Shown here: positions 22,601 to 43,906 of the stretch, in pieces
Layout of the letters: every line of letters starts with the position of its first letter
Position numbering within the stretch: the first letter of the stretch is position 1
DNA from: Daphnia carinata
Lineage: Eukaryota; Arthropoda; Branchiopoda; Diplostraca; Daphniidae
Direction: 5' to 3'
Length of the DNA: 64,000 bases
Assembly (NCBI RefSeq): GCF_022539665.2
Contig: NC_081331.1
Location: 2,700,501 to 2,764,500, forward strand
Position numbers and translations under genes: made by a program
The notes under the pieces: generated by a model
What the model was told of the DNA's origin: nothing
Database searches by the model: none
Seen by the model: only the letters and a program-made list of their open reading frames with translations

Positions 22601-23996
22601 ATGAAAGGACTAATGGACATTGGACCCAAACGCGGTGAACAAATGGAAAAAAAAAATAAATAAATAAATAATCCATTTTTCTTTTGTTTTCACGATGGGA
22701 CGTTTTTTTTTTTTCTCTAAAAAAAAAAAAACAAAACAAAGAGGCCTACTGCTATGCTATTCATGCGGGAATCTAATCAGCCTAAAGGCATCTATATGAC
22801 GGGCCGATATAAATTTCAACCCCCTCTTTAAAACCCGCCCCTGAAAGGCAAGGAAAAAAAAAAAACAAAAAAAACAAATGAAATCCCTTTCTTAAAAATA
22901 AAAAAAAAAAGAATCTTCTGATAAAAAAAAAAAAAAAAAAAAAAAGCAAATCAAAAATCGTGGGTTCGGCCGTCTGCCCGAAAACAAGTAAAACAAGGAA
23001 GAACAACAACAACGACGCGACACTAAAATGATGGGCATGGCAATCTTGGCGCCCTTTTACCAAAACTGTCCGCCGCTTTAAAAGTCCACTATACCTGGAG
23101 CTCCTTATTTAGTCAAAAAAAAAAAAAAGAAAGAAATAAAGAAAAAGACAACAATAACAACAAGAAGATGGAGAAGGGTTAGAAATCGCATCCCAGTGGT
23201 TGATATAGGGTCCGGTAACAAGAAAAAGAATCAAAAATGCATTTCGTCCGACTAGGAGGGGGGTATTTCTTTTTTTTTAATAAAAAAAAAAAAAGGACCA
23301 GCGGGAGATACTACAAGTAGACAGGTTGATGTATTAAACACAAAAAAAAAAAAAAAAAACTACAGGGAAAAGACGCCATTGTTGCGTGAATAGCCCTCCT
23401 ACATAACTCGTTTTTTTTTTTGTTCATCAAAAATCCCGAAAGTTATTTCTCGATTTACTTCTGCAAAAATACAAGATCCTATTTTTTTTTTTTTTTTTTT
23501 GCTTGTCGCTTTGGGTACCATTCAAAAAAAAAAAGTGGACCCCATCAATGGCCTCGTTCACATTCGTGATGGCCATTTTTTTTTTTGTTCTTGTTGTTGT
23601 TCTGTCCCCGTTCCTCCATTCTTCTACTTGCTTCGTTCAACACCGCCATTCAATAAAGAGAAAAAAAAAAAAAAAAAAGCAGACGGTTTCGAGAATGGAA
23701 GAAAGAGAATAGAGAGAAACGCCCCATCGGTACGTGTGTTATTATGATTTCGCAGGTGGCCAAACGATGATGATGCCTGACCAGGTGTCCTGAGCTAGTT
23801 ACGGTGTGTAGTTAAAGCCTTTGAGAAAAAGAAGGGGAAACAAAAAATTCCGACCGCGGGAGATAATCGACCTTGCATTCGTTGCTATTGTCTTGAGCCC
23901 AGCATGAAGGCGTCTGCCGATATCACAACACACTAATCGAGTCACGGCCAAATTAAAAAAATCAGCTGCATTCTTCGTCGCTTCAAACATCCCTCT

Positions 23997-24032
<36 letters not shown>

Positions 24033-25725
24033 TATCGAAAACGAACAAGGGAGGCCAAAAAAAAAAAAAAAAAAAAAAGAAATACAACAAAGTTTTGCAA
24101 AGTGAGAAATGAGTCAGGCCGTGCGTCCGTCGATCACGACAGTCACCAACCGCCGGCGCCGTCTGTCCACAAAGACGAAACCTCGGACAAGGACGCGACG
24201 AGGACATGAACTGCCAGCAGGCAAGGCAGTAACGAAAATACAAAAAAAAAGGAAAGAAAAAGAACTGTTTGATTTGATTCGCTTTTCGTGAGAAATTGAA
24301 AGAAGAAAAATGCGCAACAATCACGCTGAACGACATTTCGTCAGCTAGCGGAAAAATGGCAGAAGGGAATGAATCCAAATGGCGACGGGCATATCGATCA
24401 GATCGTCCAATCATCTCAGGATCGCATCAGTTGATTTTCAAGTTTTGCGCATTTTACGCCTTCTTGGAACTCGTCCAGCCGTACACAGCTGGATGATGGC
24501 CATGATCAACACGATATGATAAGGTATTATTTATAATAACAATAATCATAACCCCTTCCTCTCCCCCCCCCCCACCACCACTTCTCTCCTTCACAAAAAA
24601 AAAAAATAAAATAGAAAAGTCTCTGGAACTATCATCATCACGTCATCATCCAATAACACCAATTAAAGCTATATTTGAAGAGAAAAAAAAAGATACAATT
24701 CATCGTATCCGGATGACATATTTAAAAGGGAAAAAAAAGAGAGAGAGAACTAACAACAACATTAAAAAAAAAAAAAAAAAAAGAAAAGAAAATTGTCTTT
24801 AAAAAGTTGAAACTTCGAAGCAAACAAAAAGGAAAAATTCTTACACACACACAGTGCTCCAGACAAAAAAAAAACCCCAAGGCCGATTCGACACAGCGTA
24901 TCACATGGAGCTCGTTCATCCGACCTTGTGTTGTGACGCAACACGTATAACAACGCAACCGACAGTGCGTGTGGGGCCCTGGCCGAGCGCCATGTGGAAA
25001 AAAGAAAGAAAAAAAAAATCGGGTCTCTCATTCCGGACCACGGACGAAAAGGGGAAAAAAAAAAAAAAATTCGTCATTGGCCTGGTCCGCAATTAAAATA
25101 AAAAGGCCGTCAATCAATGTTGGAAAAAAAAAAAAAAAAGGATTCAATCGGTAATCAAACAATTCGAGAGATTGGTGCGTGTACACGTGACTCTCTTCGG
25201 GACGGCCATTGAGCTCTTGCACGAAGAGGAATGTGTGTGTGTGGCTCAACCGGACAAGACACAAAGAAGAGGAGCAGTCTGCTGGGAAGATGACAGATGC
25301 GAAAGATAAAAAAAAGGAAAGACAGAAACAAAAATGTTTGTTTCGATGTCTTTTCTATGTTTTCTCCTCCTCAATTCCCCCCCCCCCGTTCACGAGACAA
25401 GGGGGGGGGGAGAGAACGAAAGACCACCAAAGGTGAGCTTGTTGAAATCAAATGATTTCCTTCTCTCTCGTTTTTTTTTTTTTTTTTGCTTGCAGACACA
25501 GGTGTAGAAAGAGCGACGACTCTTCTCTCTTTCAGGTTTACGAAAGAAAAGAATCTCGCACGAACGGACGAGATTCCTGGCCCCACCGTTGATTAACAAG
25601 CCCACGCCAAAAAGGTAACAAACAAAAAACACACGCAATAAAAATTTTTTTTTTTTCTGTGTGTTTTGAGAAGAAGAAGAAGAAAAAAAAAACTAAAACA
25701 GATGGAATTGGGAAAGGAAAAAAAT

Positions 25726-25784
25726 TAAATAAAATAAAATAAAATAAAATAAAATAAAATAAATGTGTGTGTGTGTGTGTGGGG
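25726..25784 (+). repeat. (AAAAT)n pentanucleotide repeat followed by (GT)n
   Basis: Seven or so tandem AAAAT units are directly followed by about eight GT units and ggggtaacc. It is a compound microsatellite in noncoding DNA. Confidence 0.8.
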
Positions 25785-27183
25785 TAACCTGGTTACCAAG
25801 GTGAAACCACTCTCCATTGGCTTGTTTGGCTAATCTCAGTATGTTGCTCTCCTCGAGTTTGATTCTTTTTATATCCACACGAAAGAAAGGAAAAATCAAT
25901 GCATTCTCTTTTGCCTTTCTTACCATTCCCACTAAGCAATAATAAATAATAATCTTGAAGAAAAAGAAAAAAAAAAAAAAAAAAAGGATAACAATGACTG
26001 GAGGGCCCACACAGCTTTGGCGGAATAATAGTGGACCGGAGAAAAGAGAAGGCGGTGTTCAAGCTTCCCAAACATGTACGACTATAGTACTAGAATAGTA
26101 GCGGGTTTCCAACACTCGTACGGCGAAACTGAAGGTTTTCTTCTTTTTTGTTTTCTTTTTGTTTTCTCGAGAGTGATTATTAAAGAAAAACCCCGAGGGT
26201 TGCACACCTGTGCCGACGCCGCTAACAATCACCTTCATAAATCATATCTATAGTTATATAGCAAGTAACAATGGCAGTCGTTGAGTATGCACAAGTCCTC
26301 CATTTATTTTGTTTTGTTTTTTTTTTTCGTCCTATTTTGCATTATCACCCGAAATATTTTAGAATTCCATTCGCAATATTTATCAACTTGATAGAGGGTT
26401 TTTTTTTTCTTCGTTCGTCAGTGGGAGCGAAGGCCACATGTACCAATCACAATTTATCATTCATCCCGCTATTTTATTAATCTCAATGTTTTTCCCCAGG
26501 CCGATTAATAGCGTGTCATGCACTGCCATCTATCGAGCGAACGAGACAATCAACCATTTGTCATTTCTCTTACGTCAGCATGAAAAAGAAAATACTAATG
26601 AAATTGAAAATTGTTTTTCCCAAAAAACAAAAATTCGTTCAAAAGAAAATACAAACGTACGAAATAAAAATGAAACACACACACACAAAAAAAGAAATAG
26701 TTGGAAAAGTTTGTCGTCCTTCCAACAAAAACGTGGCTGTCTGATCGGCAGACGAAAACGAAGGATGCTCAAAAGAAAAACGACAAAAAAATTACGTAAA
26801 ACAACGCCGATTTGATTGGATTACACACACACACAAGGTACACCCACTAACTGTTCATAGTTGGGAGATGGGGTGTTTGTTCGATAAGGTAGTATTCGAC
26901 TAACAAACTATTTCATTCTTTCTCTACGTTTTTCTTTTCTTTTCTTTTTTTTCAAATCAAACAAGAAATGAAGACGCAAAATTCTTTCACCTTCTAGTGA
27001 GAGTGCGTGTGTTGTTATTTTCTCTTTCGTTTCTTTTTGTCGGGAGAGTCGGAATGGATTAGGAAAAGCACAAGGACGATGAAGGTCGTCGCCAAGGTCG
27101 CTTCCCGAATACACGGCCGTCGCTACCACCAGCCCACCCCACTAACTGCCCCCTTCTTCTCTTCCCTTTTTCACGCGTCTATC

Positions 27184-27221
<38 letters not shown>

Positions 27222-27874
27222 CGCCTCTGAGCACGGGCAAAACATGTGTGTGTGTAGAAAAAGGAAGGAGGTGGCAACGGTTGAACCCAAACCAGGAAGA
27301 ACTTTTCTTTCTCACCTCACAAAAGAAAAGATTCACGCACAGCCTTGCCCGTCTGTTCTGTTTTGAGTGATTTCACGAACGGGAGATAACGGGCAAACCA
27401 CATTCTGCTTTCTTTGCAAAAAAATAAATAAATAAATAAAATTTAAAAAAAGATAACTTGACAGAAAAAAGTTGATGTTTGATGACGTTTGACATTTCAC
27501 CGACTGTTATTTTACTCTGTGTGGATTTCTATTTGGCTAAGAAAATGGGGGAGGGCAGAAGATTGTAAGTGGCTTCTTAACCTTGCCAAGGACGTCTGTG
27601 TGGCCCCTCCTGCTTTTTGGTTGATAGCTTGGTGACATTGTACGGCATGGCACACACCATTGAAAGCTCATCAACAGATAACAGGGGAGAATGGTGGACA
27701 GTGAACGGAAAAAAAAAACCTTCACCTTCTTCGTCATGTCCGAGCCCTTGTTGTTAATGGTCTCTGTCGTCATTAATAGCTGACGGCCACCCATGACACC
27801 AGGAAACGCGAGACGCTCGTTATGGAAAGTTAATTAACAACCATTCACTTCGGCTTTACTCTTTTCATTGCACA

Positions 27875-27911
<37 letters not shown>

Positions 27912-28099
27912 AAGAAATGCAGCCCCCGGTAAACGACACAACGAAATAAGCGAAAGAAAATCAAATGTTTGGCAAAACACACGGAAACAAAATTGCAAAA
28001 TTCCATTGCAACAGAGTTTGCCTTGTTGTTTGCTCTTCTTTTTCTTTAAGGGGAAGCCAAACAAGAAAGAAAAGAAAAAGATTGACATGCAAAAAGGGT

Positions 28100-28870
28100 G
28101 GTAAACTCACCTGCGAAACAGTTCAATGGCGTCATCCAAAACTTCTTCCACTTTGTCGACTTATTTTCTAAGTGTCACGCCGAAAAAGTCAACTGTGGTC
28201 TTTGTGTCTGTTGAAGCGGTCAACGGGATTGACAAAGGACACACCGACGCTCATTGGCTTTTGTTTTGGTTGTTTGTTTTTTTCAACGTTCACACCGTGT
28301 AGACATTCTTCATTTCGATTTCAGTTTGAACTTGTTTGTCGTCTGATTGCTCCTTTTTCAACGTGTTCGTCAAATCGACAGACACAGCACAATAAACACC
28401 AAAACAATACACAATCATAAAAAGAAAAAGAAAACTACAGCAATCAGTAAAACAAACCACAGGCACACATCAAGCACACACCACCCCACTAAGCTTCTCT
28501 CTTGTGAGCTGTCTGCTGCTGTCTGCTGGAGCCAAGGCAAAGGTTTTTCGTTTCTCATTGCTGCTCCCTAAGGCTGTGCGGGCTATGCTTACCTGAAACG
28601 TTGCCAAGTCGCTTTTAAACAAAATTCGATAGCGCGCGCTCTTGCAACAAGGTGTAGCTTGGCTAGTTTTCCCTCCCGTTTTGAAAATCGATCCCTCCTG
28701 GCGTGTTCTCTTTCCACTCCCCTTCCAATTGAACGCTCCTGTAACACTGGAACATGTATCAAATAAAAACAAGACGACCAACGCCCTTTGTATGCTTGCA
28801 TCTCGCTAAGTAACAAATGGCCGCGTGGTCTCCCCTAATGCCCTGCGCGAGCCTCTAGTTGTGACCGAGA
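28100..28870 (-). promoter_or_regulatory. Possible distal 5' exon(s)/promoter of Hr39
   Basis: This island has normal complexity amid homopolymer-rich DNA. It has two strong minus-strand splice donors: cgcag|gtgagt (about 28113) and tttcag|gtaagc (about 28593). The first follows a short frame, ATG ACG CCA..., ending in phase 1. That matches the phase of a possible acceptor (ctgcaag) at about 18509-18515 upstream of the Hr39 ATG, which would add about 18 residues. The link is an inference from splice signals only; the exon could equally be untranslated or unrelated. Confidence 0.25.
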
Positions 28871-30227
28871 GAAGTTCCAATACCTATGAAAAAAAGAATC
28901 CTTAGAAAGGATCATTTTTTTTTGCCCAGTAAGAATGACGTCATAGCTATACGATTACATTGGCATATCAGCTGAAAACGAAGACTATTACGCAATTAAG
29001 CGTGGGCTTCTTGTCTTTCTTACGACACACGCACAAGGTGGGAAATATGATAAAGAGTGGCAATTTTTAAAAAGAAATTCGAAAATCAACGCAAAAAAAA
29101 AAAAAAAAAATTATTCGTTTAAAACACAATGACTTCCTAGCGGCCAAATCGAATGCGAAAAATTGCTCAGCATTGTAGCATATAGTACTATTATTTTATG
29201 GGTAATGTGTTGTGTAGAGTTAGGCTGTGTATATAAGGCAAAAAAACAGAAAATGTATATAAAAAGATTGTTTCATCAGACCAGACACATTTTTTTTTGT
29301 GACAAAAAGCGCAAATCATATAATTTTTCCTTTTCACCTTGAACCCCCCAGATGAGAGAGAGAAAAAATTTACGAGAACAATGAGACACAGCTTGTTATT
29401 GGTTGTTGTTGTTGCAAAAAAAAAAAAAAATCAAATTCAAATCAAATGCTCGCAGACACAGAGAGAGATAGAGAGAGAAAGAGAATAGACACGACACATG
29501 ATTGGCATCCATTAACAAATTTTTTAAAAATAAAAATGAAGGATGTAAAAAAGGCGAAACGTAATAGAGAGGGAGAATAGTCAAAAGAATTGGTCGTCTG
29601 CTCTGCGGCGGGCTCTACAAAATGTGTGTGGCAAAACAAAACAAATTTTTAAAATATATTTTGTGGCAGTGATTTTCTTTCTTTTCTTTTTTTTTCTCTC
29701 TTTTCTTTTGAAAGTGTTGTTGCGCTGTCGTCAGACCCCCCACGCCAAAAGTATAATATGAGAAACAGAGAGAAAAGAGAGAGGAAAAAAAAAAAAATGT
29801 TGAAATCTTTTTCGCTTAGGTTGTACACATCTACATATTCCATCAAAGTAATTTCTTTTTTTTTTTGTGTTTTTTTTGTTTGAAAATATTTTTTTTTTTG
29901 TCTTTTATTTTTAGGGGATGTGTGAGTGACATTATTTTGTTTCCACTAAAATAGCCCGACCTATCTATAAATGTGTCATTTGAAATCACTCGGTTTGTGT
30001 AATGTATGTGTTGATTTTTCTTTGATAGCGAAATAACAAAAAAAAAAAAAAATAAAAACAATAAAACAAGGTGTGGTCAATCCATGAAAATCTAAAAAAG
30101 AGACAAAGTCATTCAGAGAGAAAGTGAGGGAGAAAAAAAAAAAAAAAGAGAGAACGGTGGCACATCGAATCGTCAAGGAGAGAAATGCGAAAAAATTTAA
30201 TGGAAAGAAGGTGTTGTTGTGTCCGTG

Positions 30228-30270
<43 letters not shown>

Positions 30271-30807
30271 TTTCTCTTCGTTCATGTCGTGAGAATTTCT
30301 GAAGAAAAAGAAAACCATCAAGGCCGCAGTTGATTGAGAGCGTATGTTTTGTTGGATCTACGTGTGTGTGTGTTTCTTTTCGGTCAATGAACGTCAGTCA
30401 GTCAACAGTCATCCGGAATCGGGAACCAGAAAGGATGTTTGTGTGTTTTCAAAGCGTTTTTTTTTTTTTACGAATATTTATAAAGGGGAAAAAAAAATGG
30501 AAGAAGAAAAAAAAAAGACATGAAAAAAAAAACCGGTGAGGAAAAAAACAAAAACAAAAAAAAAAGATAAAGAAACCAACCATAAATCTGAATGGTTTAT
30601 CATCTTGCGCCGGTTGATTTGTGTGTGAGAGAATAGTTTTTTGTTTTCTTCCACTGGGTGTGTGTGTATGTTTGTAAATATGTCTGTGTGTGTGTATGTG
30701 TGTCGTCGTCATTTTTTTTTTTTTTTGGCCCGTTGTTGCTTTGTCGTTTAGTGGTGATGGTTGGATTACGTTGATGGGCGTTGATTTCGCTGCACAAAAA
30801 AACTCAA

Positions 30808-39945
<9,138 letters not shown>

Positions 39946-39970
39946 TCTCCGTACCTCTCTCGGGTCGGAG

Positions 39971-39993
39971 GGACTTTAATGCGATTAAAGTCC
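39971..39993 (-). promoter_or_regulatory. Perfect 10-bp stem-loop just upstream of the collagen start codon
   Basis: ggactttaat-gcg-attaaagtcc is a perfect inverted repeat with a 3-nt loop, ending about 25 nt upstream of the collagen ATG. If transcribed it forms a 5' UTR hairpin. Vertebrate type I and III procollagen mRNAs have a conserved 5' stem-loop near the start codon that is bound by LARP6; whether this is functionally comparable is not known. Confidence 0.4.
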
Positions 39994-42900
39994 TGTTGAC
40001 TCCAGTCCCCCACAAAAAGAGACTGTAGCTGTGGCACGTCAGAAACTGTGTGCTTCCGTATAATATCTAATCGAACTGGAACGGGATTCCAGCCTCCGGA
40101 CGAAATTTTTTAACCGCAGGAAAAAAAAAAAATTTGAAAAAAAAAAACGGAACAACGGAAGGTCCAACCAAACACTAACGAATCGGTCAAATTCGATCCA
40201 ATAGAGAGATAGATTGTTAGGTAGGCAGACAAGAAATGTTAGTAGAGGATAGGATTGGAGCGAGAGCGACTCCCTCGACGATATCCCGGGCTCGATAGAA
40301 GCAACACTGAAGGCGCTTAACCGCCGAAAACGACTTTTTCAAAGCTGTTTGAAAATTCACGACGCCGCGCGAACTGGTCAGCCGCCCGCCACAGACGCAA
40401 CGGACGCGACTGAGCGACTTGGACTTGATCAATGAGCGGATCGGATACAAGACCCCCGCAGCACCCCCGAATGCGACAGGACAACAACACGAGAGCAGCG
40501 AGGAAGGAGGAGCGGGGAGGAGGAGAATGAGAAGAAGAAAAGAGATGAAGACGAGGAAGAATAAGAAGAGGAAAAGACGAATGTTAGTCTGGGGTGTTCT
40601 GGTCAAGGACCAATCGGTCACACTGTAGCCGCGCGTCCACAGCAGCACTAGAAGCAGCAACAGTGGTGGCAACTTTTGTCAAGTGCCGCAGCAGCATCCA
40701 ACACTGGCACCATCGGTGAAACAACTGCCGCTCGATTCAGTCCTCTTTTCTCTAAAAAGCTGGAACTCTTTTCCCTGTTTTTTTTTGTTTTTTTTTTTTC
40801 TTTTCGTCTGTTTCTATTTTTTTCCTTTTTCATCTCCCCTCTCTTCTTTCGTGCTACGTCTCTCGTCGACTCGATATTCTCATCTTCTTGCCCTCGCCTT
40901 CTCGTACAATCGCTTTTCGGAGGTAAAATCCTCAAATAGGCCGATGGGGTCGCCTCCAGTCCCATCACCGTCAACCTATCGGGCAACAAACAAACAAAAA
41001 AAAAATCCTTTCTTAGGCCATTCAACTCGTTTTTTTTCTTCCAGGCTCTAAAGTCGGTTGCACCACCCACGATAGGTCGTTGAAATGATTACCAGAAATC
41101 CCGGTCGGCGGCTGATCTACGAGAAACAGCTTTATGGATGGTAGAAATGAATAGACATGAAATATTAGGAATATGGTCCGACGCAATGATCAACCAAGCA
41201 GCTGCCTCTGGCCTTGTCCATTAATGAGCTAAGCAGAGATTCGTCTTGAAAGAGTTCTTTTTTTTTTTTAGCGACCCTCATCATCAGGCAAATGCGGACG
41301 AACCGAAGAGACCCAGAAGAAGTTGCGGATCTTATCTCTGTACAGAAATGAATTGAATCCCGACAGCTAGCGTTTCTTTGCTGCAAGCCAGAACGCTTGG
41401 CGTTGTGCTGCTTGAACTTTGTCCATCGCGCTGCTCCTCCTACCACCATACAGCGATTCTTGATCAATTCAAGCAAAAGATGGCCGTCTAAAATCTTCTC
41501 GGCCAGGAGTCTTGATTCGGTGTGCAAGGCGCAAAATTCATGCCGTTGCTGAACGATAAAAACATAGAAGGAAACAGAAGCGGGAGGACGGACATAAATG
41601 TCTTAAATTAATGTGCCAACGATGATTTCAATCCTTGGCAAGTTGGAAACAACGATTCGATCTCATTTTTCATACTGCGTCAGATGCTTTTCTTCTTTTC
41701 CTTTTTCCTTGCAAAAGAAAAGTTGTACTTCTTTAGTTGGCGCAATGGCTGGCCTCGAAGAATGTTCAGTCTTCGATCTGGGACGGTTGAAATTTTTTTG
41801 CGGTTACCCTACATTCATGTGCTACGAAAGCTGAATCGTCATTTTGCGAGACTGTTCGTTGATTGTTTATCAAACTTCAATTAAATCAGCTCTCCGCCTT
41901 TCCTTTCGTTCTTCAATACTACACCCGAAAAACCGAGTTACTGCAGCAGCAACATCCAGACGGACTTTTCAAAAAAAAAATTTTTTTCAGGGTAACGCGA
42001 TACTTAACCACACACACACAATACTGGACGTGGACGGACCATGTGTTGATAGCGCGACGACCGACGAGAAAAAGGAGCCATTAGAATCCTAGCAGATGTT
42101 CCTCGATTGAAATCTGCGGCCAAATCGGTTGAAGAAAGTTCTTGAAAGTTCTGATAAATTGATGAAATTTTGCGCTGTCTCTTAAACAAAAAAATGTCAT
42201 TGGAAGATTTAAGTTAGAACACACTAAAAAGAAATAATAAAACGGTTACCCTGATTTGGAAATCCGGCATCATCTGGCGGGTGTTATTGCAAAACGCGGA
42301 TTTTTCATTGAGCAAGTTTTAAAAGATGCAAAGCCCAATTTATTTTTCCAAGTTGATCTCCTCCCAGCCGCGTTGCGATTTACTTGTGGAAAGTGTGTAG
42401 GGGGAAATAATCAACATTATCCGAAATCTGTTTAACAGACTAGCTATAACGCCAATGACGTCAACTAAAAAGAAAATAATAGAAGAAAAAGTCGTCAGAT
42501 TTAAACAAACAAGAGTTTTGAAAAGAAGAGTAAAAGGACAAAAACAAAACAAAAAGAAAAAAAAACGAGAAAGGAAGTATATACACATACAGACACACAC
42601 ACACACATACACACACATATATATATATACATACTCACAGTTAAAAGTAGTGCAGGACATTGCAGACGTAACCAAAGCCAGGCCGCCGTTTTTCTTTTTT
42701 TTTTTTCTCTTTTTCTTGACGGGAGGAAAGGATAGGGGGATTTAAGGCGCGGCGGATGGGAAGAAGAGCTGATGGGGTTGGCCACAAGTAATCGTACCAG
42801 GTCGCGAAGGTTATCCTCAACCGAACGCCAGAAGATGGGGCAGCCCATACTCGCTTTGATTTCAGTTACAGCCCGCCTTTTGCCTTCCATCCGCCAACCC

Positions 42901-43906
42901 GCCACATTAATACTGCGCGCTATGCCGGCCAGCCATCGTTCTAGCAAGAGGTCTGCCACAGTTCATACCATCATTCGACAAACAAACACACATACACGCA
43001 CACTCGTCCTCAAGAGGCGAGCAGACAAAAAGCCATGGAGAATTTTTTCTATTTAACTGGCTGTTGGCATGAAACCTCGACTCGGCACTATGGGAAGATT
43101 GGGACGAGAAGAAGAAAAAAAAAAGACACGGCCCCGAATTCATTAAAAAAGGATCGACCGACAAGTATCTGATTTTATCATTAGATAGGGCAGCTCCTGC
43201 TTTTCATCTCGCAGACGTCCTTCAAGAGGAGTTTTCCTCTCGACACACTCACTCTCCCTTCTTTAGAACGGATAGGAGTCACAAGACGGCCAGTCATCAT
43301 CTGGAATGCCATTATTATTCAACCCAAAAAACAAGGATTATTGTTATTCAAACGGCGCAGTCATAGATTCATTCTATCTGTCTCGTTATTGCACACGACA
43401 GAGAAAGACAGAGTGAGAAAAAGGGAAATAGTGCGTGATAAAGAGATAGCATAGGGTGAGAGAGAGAAAAGCCACTTACCATTCCTTATTATTAATCCGT
43501 GTGCCGCACTTCCATGGCTCCATTTTTGAAGGCACTTTAAGATGGCCAGCCCAGGAAGTTGTGCAGACACAGGGCAAGAATTACCGACATGTCATACTCG
43601 ATTTTATAACTTGGGCACGCGATCTGTAAGGGCTTAACCATACAACCAATAACAAACGATGAATGCGACATCACATATGGTTAGCGAAAGACTGCTGCCA
43701 CTTGGGGTTGGCCTAATACGAAAAGTTACTTGATGAAAAACGAGAGTTGCTGTATAGATGAGGATAAGGCTGTACGAATGAGAGATTTTGATAGACAATT
43801 CAAATCATTGCAAGAAACTGATTCACTAATCGGGAAAACGGAAATGTTAATCCGAACGCTCCATTACCAAAGCAGTTCAGTTAAGTAGTCTAAATTAGAC
43901 ACCCAG
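39994..43906. other. Intergenic region between collagen and PDI genes
   Basis: No convincing exon. The part next to 39945 should hold the collagen 5' UTR and promoter. The rest has pyrimidine-rich blocks (40740-40860), a CA/TA repeat (about 42590-42625) and a few isolated good splice donors on the minus strand (for example aatg|gtaagt near 43480). These could end untranslated first exons, but nothing links them to a gene. Confidence 0.45.

Larger units (their letters stand above)
18479..30807. other. 12-kb homopolymer-rich region between Hr39 and collagen genes
   Basis: I found no family-recognisable coding exon on either strand. The stretch is packed with A and T runs (for example 40 A at 19561-19600, about 37 A at 30231-30267, about 32 A near 27880), CA/GT, GA/CT and AAAAT repeats and some G or C runs. 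It should contain the Hr39 upstream exons and promoter on the right and the collagen 3' UTR near 30.0-30.8 kb. Open frames here are mostly Phe/Lys/Leu translations of the runs. Confidence 0.5.

Noticed and set aside
18500-30700. Many open frames such as those near 20660-21151, 21703-22152 and 23983-24414
   Set aside because: All are translations of A, T, CA or GA runs interrupted by unrelated sequence; no exon-like segments with family similarity.
40217-40672. Minus-strand frame starting with a Leu-rich signal-like sequence
   Set aside because: The Leu run comes from a GAA/GCA-type repeat, and the rest overlaps low-complexity AG-rich DNA; no recognised mature domain.
42501-42959. 152-codon minus-strand frame containing LLLERWLAGIARSINVAGWR
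   Set aside because: The second half is a translation of CA/TA and A-rich repeats; the first half matches no family and has no splice partners.
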